Source: Candidatus Bathyarchaeota archaeon (GTDB taxonomy: Archaea; Thermoproteota; Bathyarchaeia; Bathyarchaeales; Bathycorpusculaceae). From it: DNA of 64,000 nucleotides. The stretch covers positions 1 through 64,000 of the forward strand of contig JAAYYI010000112.1 in assembly GCA_012515445.1 (NCBI GenBank), written 5' to 3'. Both the position numbers and the translations under genes were made by a program. The notes under the pieces are model-generated. The model was not told the origin of the DNA. It saw nothing but the letters and a program-made list of their open reading frames with translations, and did no database searches. The number at the start of each line of letters is the position of its first letter. Position 1 is the stretch's first letter. Below, one piece after another: positions 34,812 to 45,457 of the stretch.

Positions 34812-34999
34812 CTCTATATGCCCCAGTAAACGTATGTATCTTCAACACTCTGGGTTAATAAATAAATTGTTTAGTGTTCCCTGAGATTCATATGCCCTAG
34901 AGGTTAATGCTCTATAGCTTTACAATGGGTCAATCTGTTGACAATCAATTGGTGACACATCCGCCGATTCTACCTTGGTTAGACAAAGCGTCTACTATG

Positions 35000-36258
35000 T
35001 CATTCTTTAAGCGGTAACCTAATAGTAAATTTTGTTCCTTTGCCCGATTTGCTCTCAAACATTATGGTACCGCCCAAAGCCTCCACGATTCTCTTTACTA
35101 CGGATAAACCTAAACCTTGACCCTTAGCTTTAGTAGTTACTAGAGGCGTGAACAGACGGTTTTTAACTTCTTCTGGTATGCCTTTGCCTGTATCTTCTAT
35201 TTTGAAGATGGCTTGTCTGCCGGTTTTTTCGGCGTTTATTGTTAGTGTACCCCCTTCAGGCATTGCTTGTATAGCATTAATCACCAAGTTAGAAAGCGCA
35301 CGGCGTATAAGCGTTAGATCTGTCTCTATTTTGGGAAATCCCTTCAGGTCGATTACCAATTTAATTGAGTCAGGCACTTTTACAGTTTGGAATATGCTGG
35401 CGATAACTTTAGTGATATCTACTTCTTCAAGTTCAGGTTTAAGCGGTCTAGCATAATCCTGCAGGTCGGATACTATTTTACTTATGTAGTCGGTTTGTTC
35501 CTCAATAAGGTTGATGCTTTCGAGGGCTAGCCCCGCAAGTTCTTTGATTGGTGTTTCTGCGATGGATTGGCGTGCAATGTAGAGTTCACTTGTGATGGCC
35601 TGCAGTGGATTACGGATGTCGTGTCCGATCATGCCCGCGGTTTGGCCGATGGCGGCTAAGCGATCTGTTTCTTTACGTTCTTTTGACAGTAGAAAAGTTT
35701 GCCAACGATAGGAATGCGTTTCGAGGCTACTAAGTGCCCTACAATGTTGACAAATAGTATACTAAATAGTGCCGTGTCAAGTCCCACTGGCATAATTTCT
35801 TGAAAAGTGAACATGATAATGGCTGCTTCGCCTATGCTGAAGAGCAATGCAGGTATTGCTTGGTAGATAAACTTGATTGGTATTATTAGGTACACAACCA
35901 GCACAGCTATATCTAATACAATTATGTGTGGAATAAAATTGGTTGGACGGGTTAAGTTAACGAGCAGTATTCCGATGACAACTATTATCATGTAAACTAA
36001 TGTTGAAGTGTCGTAGGCTTTTTAGTCGAGGCTTCTGTTGATGTATCTTATCTGAAGCAGGGAATAAGCGATTAGTGCGGCTCGTAAGACAACTAGGGCG
36101 AAGAATTCATTGGCTAAACCTAAGTTAATGTAATCACCGATCGTGAATAAGCCGATGGTTATGGCTAAGAAGAAGATGATCAGTTTTGTCTGAGGTATAT
36201 CCGCTGATAGGAAGCTTTGTCTGTACTCGCGGTTCTCGTCGGCGGATGCTGCCTTCAA
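35000..36258 (-). pseudogene. membrane histidine kinase broken by a stop and a frameshift
   Basis: Three adjacent ORFs form one gene. The first (36022-36258) ends INRSLD-TAA, and the same frame continues KAYDTSTLVYMIIVVIGILLVN into the second (to 35656), which holds several membrane helices. Near 35690 the frame shifts: from VASKR the text resumes one frame over as HSYRWQTFLLSKERKETDRLAAIGQTAGMIGHDIRNPLQ, the H-box with the phosphorylated His. The third ORF then has N-box text (LSNLVINAIQAM), DTGKGIPEEV and GLGLSVVKRIVEALGG. The expected start region also lacks a good start codon. Two independent lesions suggest a real pseudogene. No response regulator is adjacent. Confidence 0.85.
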
Positions 36259-36421
36259 GGTAGACTTGAACCTAGCCCAGAGCTGTTTGAACTCAGAAAC
36301 TGGTCCTCTTTCTCCGATTATAAGTCACCCGCAAGCTTGAGGAACATTAAAACCCTGAATAATGGGAGTAAAAGCCGCAATTAACCTATTAGATTTACAT
36401 GCAAATTAAGATTCGCATCGA

Positions 36422-38119
36422 TTACTGCTTGGAAAGCTTGCCATAAGAAGCCGTTAACTCAAGAATCTTTTTTACAACATCAATACCAGAGACTACCCCA
36501 ATCAGCTGGTCTTCTTCGTCAACAACAAATACGTGGTCTTCTTCGTTGTCCATCATTAGGCGGGCAACAGCCTCCAAGCTTGTATTCGCCTTGATTAAGG
36601 TAGGCTTATGGAATATAGTTTCAGGTAGCTCTGCGTCCTGCTGCCTGACATCTATGTATCCGAGGTCCTCTAAGTTAACTACACCCACAACATGACTGCT
36701 TTCATCGATTACAGGCATGACTCTTAAATTATGCTCTTCAAAGGTTTCAACAGCCGCCTTAACGGTTGTTCCTTTGTATAGCAAGTAGGGGTTGGCGGTC
36801 ATGAATTCAGCTGCTTCTGTTGCCTTCAGCTCGTTTGGAACAACCTTTTGCCCTCTAAGGTAAAACCTCTCGAGCGCTAACCCCTCAGTTTTCAGCTTTG
36901 TATGTGGTTGAAGAGGATAGAAGGATGCTTTGCCTGAGAGAACGTAGCTTATTCCGCTTGCCAACAGGGCAGGTATGGCAAAGACGCCGCCGAGTGTTTC
37001 AATTACGAACGCCACGGGGGTCAAGAGTATTTTATGGGTTCCAGCAAGCAAAGCAGCCATGCCGACAGCAATAAACATGACTGCTAAGTTCACGCTTAAA
37101 ACCTGCGCGAAGATGTAGCCTAAACCGGCGCCGATTACGATGGTTGGAAAGAATAAGCCGCCGCTTCCACCCCAATTAAGCGTGGTGGTAGTGATGAATG
37201 TTTTCAGAAGTATAATCGCAATTAGGGCAGCTATGCTAAAGCCTGCCCCGCTGATAAGCGCATTAACGAAGTGCAAACCCACACCGATCGAGTAAATTGA
37301 GATTAATCCTGAAGCTGCAATCGATAGCGCACATAGCGAAACGACTACGGCGTCTCCGTATTTTGTCCTCAGCTTAACGCCAAGCTGGTTTGCGAAAGTG
37401 AAGGCTTTCGTGAAGAAAACCGCATATAAGCCGCATATGGAGCCCAGCAGTAGCGAAAGCCCAATAACATCCAAAGTGAGTGCAGGCGATGGTATATTGC
37501 CAAAGATCGGTTCCGCGCCAAGAATCGCTACAGAAAGTAGGTAAGCCGGTATCGATGAAATGATGGCTTCGATGAAGGTTTCACGGTCTAAGTCGTTTTT
37601 GTAGGGGATTTCTAGCGCAAAAAGTATGCCTGTGAGTGGCGTTCGGAAAATTGCAGCTAAGCCCGCTGCTGCTCCGGCGACGAAGAGTCTGCGGCGAAGG
37701 TCAGATCGAACTTTTAGGTGTTTGCCTATCTGGGAGGCTACTCCGCCCCCTGCAAGCAAGCTTGGTCCTTCTGGTCCCGCGCTGCCGCCTAAACCGATTG
37801 TTAACATTCCCGCGATTGGCTTGATTACGGTGTCTCGGAAGCTTACTGCGCCGTTGGTTAAGTGGTAGGCTTCAAGTACGGTGTGTGTGCCTGACCCTGT
37901 GGTTTTGGTTTTGGCGAACCGCTTAACCAGAAAATACGATGCGACAACGGCTGCAAACGCCAACGGAATTACTAGAAATGTCGAGAAACCGATTGCGCCA
38001 ATTGTAAACGCCCATAGCTCCGTGTAGACAACGTATAAGGCGATGGCGAGGGCTGCAGAAACTAGTCCCGTGGCGCCGACTAACACATAGTAAGTGATGT
38101 TATCGCTGAATTTGCTCAT
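36422..38119 (-). CDS. ClC-family chloride channel/transporter with two CBS domains
   Basis: 565 residues. The membrane part (about 1-410) has ClC motifs GLGGSAGPEGPSLLAGGGVASQIG, with the gating glutamate in GPEGP, and LNWGGSGGLFFPTIVIGAGLGYI. The C-terminal 140 residues hold two CBS repeats (VKAAVETFEEHNLRVMPVIDESSHVVGVVNLEDL and LEAVARLMMDNEEDHVFVVDEEDQLIGVVSGIDV), which bind adenine nucleotides and regulate transport. The glutamate suggests a proton-coupled antiporter. Monocistronic. Confidence 0.93.
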   Translation of the reverse strand: MSKFSDNITYYVLVGATGLVSAALAIALYVVYTELWAFTIGAIGFSTFLVIPLAFAAVVASYFLVKRFAKTKTTGSGTHTVLEAYHLTNGAVSFRDTVIKPIAGMLTIGLGGSAGPEGPSLLAGGGVASQIGKHLKVRSDLRRRLFVAGAAAGLAAIFRTPLTGILFALEIPYKNDLDRETFIEAIISSIPAYLLSVAILGAEPIFGNIPSPALTLDVIGLSLLLGSICGLYAVFFTKAFTFANQLGVKLRTKYGDAVVVSLCALSIAASGLISIYSIGVGLHFVNALISGAGFSIAALIAIILLKTFITTTTLNWGGSGGLFFPTIVIGAGLGYIFAQVLSVNLAVMFIAVGMAALLAGTHKILLTPVAFVIETLGGVFAIPALLASGISYVLSGKASFYPLQPHTKLKTEGLALERFYLRGQKVVPNELKATEAAEFMTANPYLLYKGTTVKAAVETFEEHNLRVMPVIDESSHVVGVVNLEDLGYIDVRQQDAELPETIFHKPTLIKANTSLEAVARLMMDNEEDHVFVVDEEDQLIGVVSGIDVVKKILELTASYGKLSKQ

Positions 38120-38265
38120 TTTTGGAGTTACGGAAACAAAGACGTTAAATAAAGAGTAATAAATGTATTGAACAGCTGTAGAGAAACCAAATCAAAACAG
38201 AATCAACTAGCAAAAGCTCGCGAGTTTTCAGGGTTGGGTCTTGTCGACAGCTGTTTTTTCTGTTG

Positions 38266-38275
38266 CTTATAAAAA
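38266..38275 (+). promoter_or_regulatory. TATA box of the aguB-aguA operon
   Basis: CTTATAAAAA lies about 40-48 bases before ATG 38314. The transcript would start near 38296-38300, giving a very short leader, consistent with the lack of a well-placed Shine-Dalgarno. Confidence 0.55.
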
Positions 38276-38313
38276 AGTTAATAGAATAGCCCATAAATTA
38301 TTTGCAGTCAAGG

Positions 38314-39228
38314 ATGGACAAGCATATATCAGAATACAAGGCACCCCAAAACGCAGCCGGCAAGACAGTAGTTGTCGGGCTGATCCAAATCACAGTAAGC
38401 GAAGACTTAGCGGTGAACTTGAAGAAAACAGAGCAGAAAATCACAGAAGCCGCAAAAAAGGGAGCACAGATTATTTGCCTGCAGGAGCTCTACCGATCAC
38501 GCTACTTCCCGCAAGAAGAAAACGTTGACGTTTCGGGCTTAACGGAGTCCATCCCAGGCCCATCAACGGTAGCCTTCTCTGCGCTGGCAAAGAAACTTTG
38601 CGTTGTGATAATTGCGCCGATTTTTGAGAAGAACCCGAACGGTAAAAACTATAACACCGCCGTAGTTGTTGATGCCGATGGCTTGATCGCGGGGATTTAT
38701 AGAAAAGCGCATATTCCCTACGACCCGTACTTCTACGAGAAAGACTACTTTGCAGCAGGCGAAGAACCGTACCGTGCAATAGATACAAAATACGCACGCA
38801 TCGGCGTTCTCATTTGCTATGACCAGTGGTTCCCCGAGCCTGCACGCATCAACGTGCTTGATGGCGCCGAAATCATCTTCTACCCGACCGCGATCGGCTA
38901 CATTAAAGGTCACACGTCGGCGGACGGCGACTGGCATGACGCCTGGCGAACCGTACAGCGAGCACACGCGATAGCTAACGGCGTTCACGTGGCGGCGGTT
39001 AACCGCGTTGGCGAGGAGGATTGGCTGGAGTTCTGGGGCGGCAGCTTTGTCTGCGACAGCTTCGGCAAAGTCCTAGCAGAAGCCAGCACCGATAAAGAAG
39101 AGGTTGTCGTGGCAACGTTGGATTTATCCCATAATGAGCTCATCAAGGAAGGCTGGGGTTTTCTGCGTAACCGCCGCCCAGACACCTACAGCCCGCTCAC
39201 AGAGAAAGTCAAGGAGGCACAGAAATGA
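38314..39228 (+). CDS. aguB: N-carbamoylputrescine amidohydrolase (nitrilase family)
   Basis: About 304 residues. The catalytic triad of the carbon-nitrogen hydrolase family is visible: Glu in CLQELYRSRYF, Lys in YRKAHIPYDP and Cys in GVLICYDQWFPEPAR. IFYPTAIGYIKGHTSADGDWHDAWRTVQRAHAIANGVHVAAVNRVG is characteristic of AguB. It releases CO2 and ammonia from N-carbamoylputrescine to give putrescine. The next gene, overlapping by 4 bases, makes its substrate. ATG 38314 is preferred to the TTG at 38302. Confidence 0.93.
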   Translation: MDKHISEYKAPQNAAGKTVVVGLIQITVSEDLAVNLKKTEQKITEAAKKGAQIICLQELYRSRYFPQEENVDVSGLTESIPGPSTVAFSALAKKLCVVIIAPIFEKNPNGKNYNTAVVVDADGLIAGIYRKAHIPYDPYFYEKDYFAAGEEPYRAIDTKYARIGVLICYDQWFPEPARINVLDGAEIIFYPTAIGYIKGHTSADGDWHDAWRTVQRAHAIANGVHVAAVNRVGEEDWLEFWGGSFVCDSFGKVLAEASTDKEEVVVATLDLSHNELIKEGWGFLRNRRPDTYSPLTEKVKEAQK

Positions 39229-40262
39229 GCTGCGCACGCGAGCAGGGCTTTGTTATGCCCGCCGAGTGGCAGCCTCACAGCGCGATTTGGCTGGCTTGGC
39301 CCTATGACCCTACAACTTTCCCCGACCGTGTACCAAAAGTAGAAGCAACATACGTGCAAATCGTTAAGGAAATCCATGAGAGCGAAAACGTTAACATATT
39401 CGTAATTGACGAACCCACAAAGAAGAAAGCGGCAAGAATGTTCCAGGAAGCCGGCATCGAGATGGGTAAGGTTCGCATCTGGGTATCTGACTACGCCGAT
39501 GTTTGGTTTCGTGACTATGGCCCAATCTTCGTAAAGAATCCAAAGCATGAGTTGGCGATGATACATTGGGACTTCAACAGCTGGGGCGACAAATATGAAA
39601 CGCTTCTTAAGGACAAAGAGATCCCCGACGTAATCAACAAGGATTTGAACATAAAATGCTTCAAGCCCGGAATCGTTATGGAGGGCGGCTCAATCGACGT
39701 TAATGGCGAAGGCACCCTGCTGACAACCGAGCAGTGCCTGCTAAACAGCAACCGTAACCCCCACCTCAAAAAGCAGGATATTGAACGGTACCTCTCCGAC
39801 TTCTTGGGGGTGCGCCACTTCATCTGGCTTAAGCGGGGAATCCTTGGCGACGACACAGACGGCCACATTGACGATTTAGCCCGATTCGTAAACGCAAACA
39901 CGATTGTGTGCGCTTTTGAGGATAACCCAGACGACGCCGACTATGAGGCGCTGAAAGAAAACTATGATTTGCTCTGTAAGTCAACTGACCAAGACGGCAA
40001 ACCGCTTCGCATAGTGAAGCTGCCGATGCCTAAAGTTGAAGATGAAGGTGGCTGTAGATTGCCCGCAAGCTACACCAACTTCTACATAGGCAACACCAAA
40101 GTGCTCGTGCCAGTCTTCGATCACCCCAACGATGCAAAAGCGCTAGCGATATTGCAGGAGCTTTTTCCCACACGCAAAGTGGTTGGTATCTGTTGTAAAG
40201 ACCTCGTGTATGGCTTTGGCACGCTGCACTGCATTAGCCAGCAGCAGCCCTGCCCCGAATAG
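39225..40262 (+). CDS. aguA: agmatine deiminase
   Basis: 345 residues of the peptidylarginine-deiminase-related fold. MPAEWQPHSAIWLAWPYDP, VWFRDYGPIFVKN, EGGSIDVNGEGTLLTTEQCLLNSNRNP and GDDTDGHIDDLARFV are family landmarks. The catalytic Cys is in YGFGTLHCISQQQP at the C-terminus. It converts agmatine to N-carbamoylputrescine. With aguB it forms a two-step putrescine route; arginine decarboxylase is not in the window. Confidence 0.95.
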   Translation: MSCAREQGFVMPAEWQPHSAIWLAWPYDPTTFPDRVPKVEATYVQIVKEIHESENVNIFVIDEPTKKKAARMFQEAGIEMGKVRIWVSDYADVWFRDYGPIFVKNPKHELAMIHWDFNSWGDKYETLLKDKEIPDVINKDLNIKCFKPGIVMEGGSIDVNGEGTLLTTEQCLLNSNRNPHLKKQDIERYLSDFLGVRHFIWLKRGILGDDTDGHIDDLARFVNANTIVCAFEDNPDDADYEALKENYDLLCKSTDQDGKPLRIVKLPMPKVEDEGGCRLPASYTNFYIGNTKVLVPVFDHPNDAKALAILQELFPTRKVVGICCKDLVYGFGTLHCISQQQPCPE

Positions 40263-40373
40263 ACATCAACTGTACTACTCTTTTCTTTCCTTTTTCTTTT
40301 TAGTTAACTTTAAAGTCTCCAGTGGAATTATAGGTAGGTCTCTACGAAATCGGAGAAGAAGGGACAGAGGGGT

Positions 40374-42590
40374 ATGGTTAGTCAGCAGCCACAGAGAAGC
40401 CGCGGCGTTAAAGTGCTAAAAGCCATTTCGTCACCGCTTAGGCTGCAGATTCTTAACCTGCTGTTCGATAAGAATGCGCTTTCCTACACTGAGCTTATGA
40501 CTGAGCTTAAGATGAATCCGAGCCGCGACGCAGGCAGGTTTGCTTATCACCTGAAATTCATGCTCAAAGCGGGCCTAGTGGAGGCTGATGTTGAAGCAAA
40601 GAAGTATTACCTTACCGACCTTGGCAAGATGGTTCTGGATGTGGCTGACCGCGTTGAGAAGAAAGCGGTTAAGCCGCATGGCATGATGGTCCGAACCTCG
40701 CATTTAACTCTTGAGGAATTTGACGCTAACAAAATCGCCAACTCACTCATCAAAGAGGCAAAGGTCCCCGCAGAGTTAGCGCAGAAAGCCGCGAAGGAAA
40801 CCGAAAAGCGCCTCACAAAATCTAAAACCAAGTATATTACCGCGCCGCTTATCCGCGAAGTAGTTAACGGCATCCTCGTCGAGAAAGGCTACGAGGAATA
40901 CCGCCATAAACTCACCCGCGTCGGCATGCCCATACATGAAGTGACAGCGCTGATTGAATCCAAGGAAGCCCCGCTTGACGCCTCAGCAGCCATTGAGAAG
41001 GCGGGTAAAGTAGTCCTGGCCGAATATGCATTGCTGAACATTTTTCCACGCGACATTGCTGACGCGCACCTCTCGGGCGCTATCCACATCGTCGGCGTCG
41101 GCACATGGGCGCTTAAACCCAACGAAGTAGTGCATGACATACGCTACTTCCTCATGCACGGTATAAGACTCGACAACGCATGCCAGACGGTCATGGCGCC
41201 GCCGAGGGATTTTAAGTCGACGCTCTCAATCGCGTTTAACGTGCTACTTCACAGCAGCAGAGAAACCAACGGCACACAAACCTACAACTACTTCAACATC
41301 TCCCTTGCACCCTACATACGAGGCAACGACGTTGCGCACGTAAAAGAGAGCCTGCGCCTCTTCATCCTAAACCTCAACCAACATGTAGACGCCACCTTAG
41401 CAATCGAGTTGGCTATGCCAAATATGGTCAGCGTGAAAGACGCAATTGGACCCGAAGGGAAAATCGCGGGTAAATATGGCGATTTTACGCAGGAAGCCCA
41501 GTTGCTCGCGTCGCTTGTGATTGACATATTTACTGAAGAGGGCGCAATTAAACCGCTGCTCTGCCCCAAACTGGTTATCAAAATTAACGGCGACGTACTT
41601 GGCGATGAAAATGCCCTTGCGCTGTTATCCAAGGCTCATGAGTTAGCGGCTAAAAATGGTGCAGTGTACTTTGCCAACTTTGCCAAGCAAGAAACAAAGA
41701 ATGCTGCTTTCTCGGCTTCAGGACTCAAATTTGCCTCTGACTCAACAGGCGACTGGGAAGCGGATACGCTGCGCACAGGCAATATAGGCTGCGTAGCAAT
41801 TAACATGCCCCGAATCGCGTTTGAATGCGAGAAGGACAAGAACAAATTCATCGATTTAGCCAAGGAACGCTTTGAACTCGCCGCAAGAGCACTCAGCATC
41901 AAAAGCAACGCGCTTAAGCAGTTCGGAAAAAACTCACTGCCATTCCTTATGCAGAAAGCTAACGGCGACACCTACTTCAGGCTTGAGAACTGCTCAAGAA
42001 TCATAAAATTCGCGGGTCTCAGGGAAGCAGTCGAAGCCTTCACCGAGAAACGTAATGAGTCAGAGGAGAGCCGCAAATTCACAGAAGAAGTCATCGCTGG
42101 ATTGTTGGCGTTTAAGCAGAAGCTCGGCAGAAAATATGGCAAACGCCTCTACCTCGTAGTCGTCGGCGACCGCGAAGCAGCCGAGCGCCTCGCCCAGCTT
42201 GACGTGGAACGCTTCGGCGTAGCTAAAGTAAAGTTCTCGGGCACTCGAGACAAACCCTACTACTCTACGCTAAGACGCATCACATTAAAATTCGCTCATC
42301 CGATAGTGGCTCCGTCGGGAACTATGCAGATTTTTCAGGCTACCAAGGGCTTAAACGCAGGCGGAAGCCTCGACGTGTATGAACTTGATGGCGCAGACTT
42401 CACATCTGAAGGATTATTGGACTTCACAAAGCGCATCATCGGGAGCCAATCAAGCGAGTTCTTCACCTACAGCCGTGCCGTCAGCTACTGCGGAAACTGC
42501 AAAAAGAACTGGATCGGCTCAGTGCATAAGTGCCCAAGCTGCGGCTCAATGAGCACAATAACAACGTTTGACCGATTTGCACAGACCTAA
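40374..42590 (+). CDS. HTH - ATP-cone - NrdD-like fusion lacking the glycyl radical motif
   Basis: 738 residues. Domain 1 (about 10-95) is an ArsR-like winged helix (KAISSPLRLQILNLLFDKNALSYTELMTELKMN). Domain 2 (about 102-195) is an ATP-cone (LEEFDANKIANSLIKEA.....ITAPLIREVVNGILVEKGYEEYRHKLTRVG), which senses ATP/dATP. Domain 3 resembles the anaerobic ribonucleotide reductase barrel (GNIGCVAINMPRIAFE). A four-cysteine zinc site CGNCKKNW..HKCPSCGS sits at the end, but the protein stops 11 residues later at FDRFAQT, so the RxxGY glycyl radical loop that should follow is absent. It may need a separate radical subunit or be a nucleotide-sensing regulator. No NrdG activase is adjacent. Confidence 0.85.
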   Translation: MVSQQPQRSRGVKVLKAISSPLRLQILNLLFDKNALSYTELMTELKMNPSRDAGRFAYHLKFMLKAGLVEADVEAKKYYLTDLGKMVLDVADRVEKKAVKPHGMMVRTSHLTLEEFDANKIANSLIKEAKVPAELAQKAAKETEKRLTKSKTKYITAPLIREVVNGILVEKGYEEYRHKLTRVGMPIHEVTALIESKEAPLDASAAIEKAGKVVLAEYALLNIFPRDIADAHLSGAIHIVGVGTWALKPNEVVHDIRYFLMHGIRLDNACQTVMAPPRDFKSTLSIAFNVLLHSSRETNGTQTYNYFNISLAPYIRGNDVAHVKESLRLFILNLNQHVDATLAIELAMPNMVSVKDAIGPEGKIAGKYGDFTQEAQLLASLVIDIFTEEGAIKPLLCPKLVIKINGDVLGDENALALLSKAHELAAKNGAVYFANFAKQETKNAAFSASGLKFASDSTGDWEADTLRTGNIGCVAINMPRIAFECEKDKNKFIDLAKERFELAARALSIKSNALKQFGKNSLPFLMQKANGDTYFRLENCSRIIKFAGLREAVEAFTEKRNESEESRKFTEEVIAGLLAFKQKLGRKYGKRLYLVVVGDREAAERLAQLDVERFGVAKVKFSGTRDKPYYSTLRRITLKFAHPIVAPSGTMQIFQATKGLNAGGSLDVYELDGADFTSEGLLDFTKRIIGSQSSEFFTYSRAVSYCGNCKKNWIGSVHKCPSCGSMSTITTFDRFAQT

Positions 42591-43878
42591 GCTCTTTTTT
42601 GCCGTTTTTTAGCAACCAAAATATAGCGGCGATGCCGATTAGGGCAAATGTAGTTAAGGCCGCAATAATCAGGTTATCGTTAGCTTGAGCAGGCGGCATA
42701 GGCGAAACTGGTAAAGGTTGAAGGTTAAACGCGTAAACTGTAGATTCATCTGAATAGAAGAGCATGTTGTTGGCAACTGAAACATAGCCGCCGTCTTGGC
42801 TATCGGAGAAACCTGAAAGAGTATACTCCCAAACGACCTCACCTGTGGTTGCATTGCATCCTACTATGCCATGCTTGTTCCATTTGCCATGGGAACCCTC
42901 ATCGCTGTGCCAGTAGTGACCGTAAAAAACGACGCCGTCAGCAAGAACGGGTGAAGAAAGCCCAGTGAGGCTATTATTCCATATCACCGTGCCACTTGAA
43001 GCATCCAGAGCAACTGAATTAATGTAAACAACGCCGTTGTTAACGGCTGCAAACCTGTTACCTCGACCTGTGTCAAGCTTCCATCTTAAGTTTTGTGCGC
43101 TTATACAGGAAAGGTTTCCGGCAATGTTATCATAAACCTGCTCGTCAGCGACACTTACGCATCCTAGAGAGCCCCAGCCTTTATCGATTGCAGAGTAACG
43201 CCATAAAAGAGCGCCATTTGCCGCGTTCAGCGCATACACTCCACCACCAGAAGAGAAGTAGACAACACCGTCTTTTACTGCTGGCGGATAATGGACCATT
43301 CCACCGTACATGAGTTGCCCCTGCTCGCCAGTAAAACTCCATACTTGCTGTCCAGTTCTGCCGTTAATGGCAATTACGCCGCCGGGGGCAAAATTGTTGC
43401 TGCTATTTGTTCCGAAGTAAACTATGCCGTTTGCGGCAGTTGGCGAAGTGCTCGCGTTTACGCTGGTATAGTTGAAGAGAAAATTGCCGTTTGAGGCATT
43501 GTAAGCCGTGGTTAAGGTATATACTATTCCATCGGCGATGGCGGGGCAAAACAAGGCGGCATAGTCCACAATATAGTAGCTGCTGTTCCAAATTAACTGC
43601 CCAGTTGAAGCGTTAACGCCATAGATTTCATTTCTTAAGAACCCATCTGAGGAAACGTAGACGACGCCGTTGGCTACTGCGGCAATAGAGAGATCGCTTT
43701 TGCCAGTGAAATTCCAAGCAGATATGGGGGAAACCTGCATAGTTGTGTTTGAGTATCCGCTGTGGGCTGCGTCATGCTGAAACATTGGCCAATTATCGGC
43801 AGCAGCATCTGACGGAAAAAAGGCGGCAAGCGGAATCAACAGGAATAAAGTAAGAACCATCGCAGGCGCTTTTGTCAT
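42481..43878 (-). CDS. exported PQQ-like beta-propeller protein with C-terminal membrane anchor
   Basis: 465 residues. A signal peptide (MTKAPAMVLTLFLLIPLAAFFPSDAAA) is followed by repeated propeller blades with the pattern AVANGVVYVSS..GxLxALNAxTGxLIWNxS (for example VKDGVVYFSSGGGVYALNAANGALLWRYS). A membrane helix near 405-425 (IIAALTTFALIGIAAIFWLL) is followed by an unexpectedly long Ser/Leu-rich tail. The fold is shared with BamB and quinoprotein enzymes, but no quinone-binding residues are evident, so it is probably a binding or scaffold protein on the cell surface. Its 3' end overlaps the convergent NrdD-like gene by 110 bases. Confidence 0.8.
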   Translation of the reverse strand: MTKAPAMVLTLFLLIPLAAFFPSDAAADNWPMFQHDAAHSGYSNTTMQVSPISAWNFTGKSDLSIAAVANGVVYVSSDGFLRNEIYGVNASTGQLIWNSSYYIVDYAALFCPAIADGIVYTLTTAYNASNGNFLFNYTSVNASTSPTAANGIVYFGTNSSNNFAPGGVIAINGRTGQQVWSFTGEQGQLMYGGMVHYPPAVKDGVVYFSSGGGVYALNAANGALLWRYSAIDKGWGSLGCVSVADEQVYDNIAGNLSCISAQNLRWKLDTGRGNRFAAVNNGVVYINSVALDASSGTVIWNNSLTGLSSPVLADGVVFYGHYWHSDEGSHGKWNKHGIVGCNATTGEVVWEYTLSGFSDSQDGGYVSVANNMLFYSDESTVYAFNLQPLPVSPMPPAQANDNLIIAALTTFALIGIAAIFWLLKNGKKELRSVQIGQTLLLCSLSRSLGTYALSRSSSFCSFRSS

Positions 43879-43924
43879 AGGATGCCCTAATCAGACAATC
43901 GTATTATAGTTTACTCGAAAAACC

Positions 43925-44872
<948 letters not shown>

Positions 44873-44960
44873 CTAATGTTCTAAATAACACTTTGCGTCT
44901 GGCCCAGCTTGAGAACTGTTATTATCCCACGCATCCTTAATGGATAGATTGGTGTTTTGA

Positions 44961-45359
44961 GTGCAGGTAAACTACATTAACCCTTCAGGGCTACAGAAAC
45001 CCCGAGGCTACACCCAAGTCGTCGCCGTCGCGGGTCCTAATAGAACCATTTATGTTGGCGGGCAGGACGCAATTAACGAGAAAGGCGAAACAGTCGGAAA
45101 AGGCAGTTTACAGGCGCAAACCGAGCAGGTTCTAAGCAATATAGAAGCGGCACTGGCTGCGGCGGATGCGAAACTGGAAAACCTCGTAAAACTCACTATT
45201 TACCTTGTAGCTGGGCAGAACCCGGCTGAGGGCTTTATGGCTTTCCAGCAGCGATGGCAAAACAAACCTAATCCTCCAGTAATTACGGTGCTATTCGTTT
45301 CGGGCTTAGGTAACCCCGAATTGCTTGTTGAAATAGATGCCATAGCCGTAACACCCTAA
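44961..45359 (+). CDS. ridA: RidA (YjgF/UK114) family protein
   Basis: 132 residues, GTG start at 44961. AVAGPNRTIYVGGQDAINEKGETVGKGSLQAQTEQVLSNIEAALAAADAKLENLVKLTIYLV is the RidA signature. RidA-type enzymes hydrolyse reactive enamines and imines, but the usual C-terminal Arg-x-x-Glu pattern is replaced here (ELLVEIDAIAV), so it may be a Rid subfamily with another substrate. Divergent from pyrB. Confidence 0.88.
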   Translation: MQVNYINPSGLQKPRGYTQVVAVAGPNRTIYVGGQDAINEKGETVGKGSLQAQTEQVLSNIEAALAAADAKLENLVKLTIYLVAGQNPAEGFMAFQQRWQNKPNPPVITVLFVSGLGNPELLVEIDAIAVTP

Positions 45360-45457
45360 TCGGCCCTTTAAATAATGTCTGAAGAAAAATCACAGGTAGT
45401 CTTATGGATTGGTCGGTTTGTGAGGTGCTTGTAGAAGACGCTTTAATCAGCTGCGTT

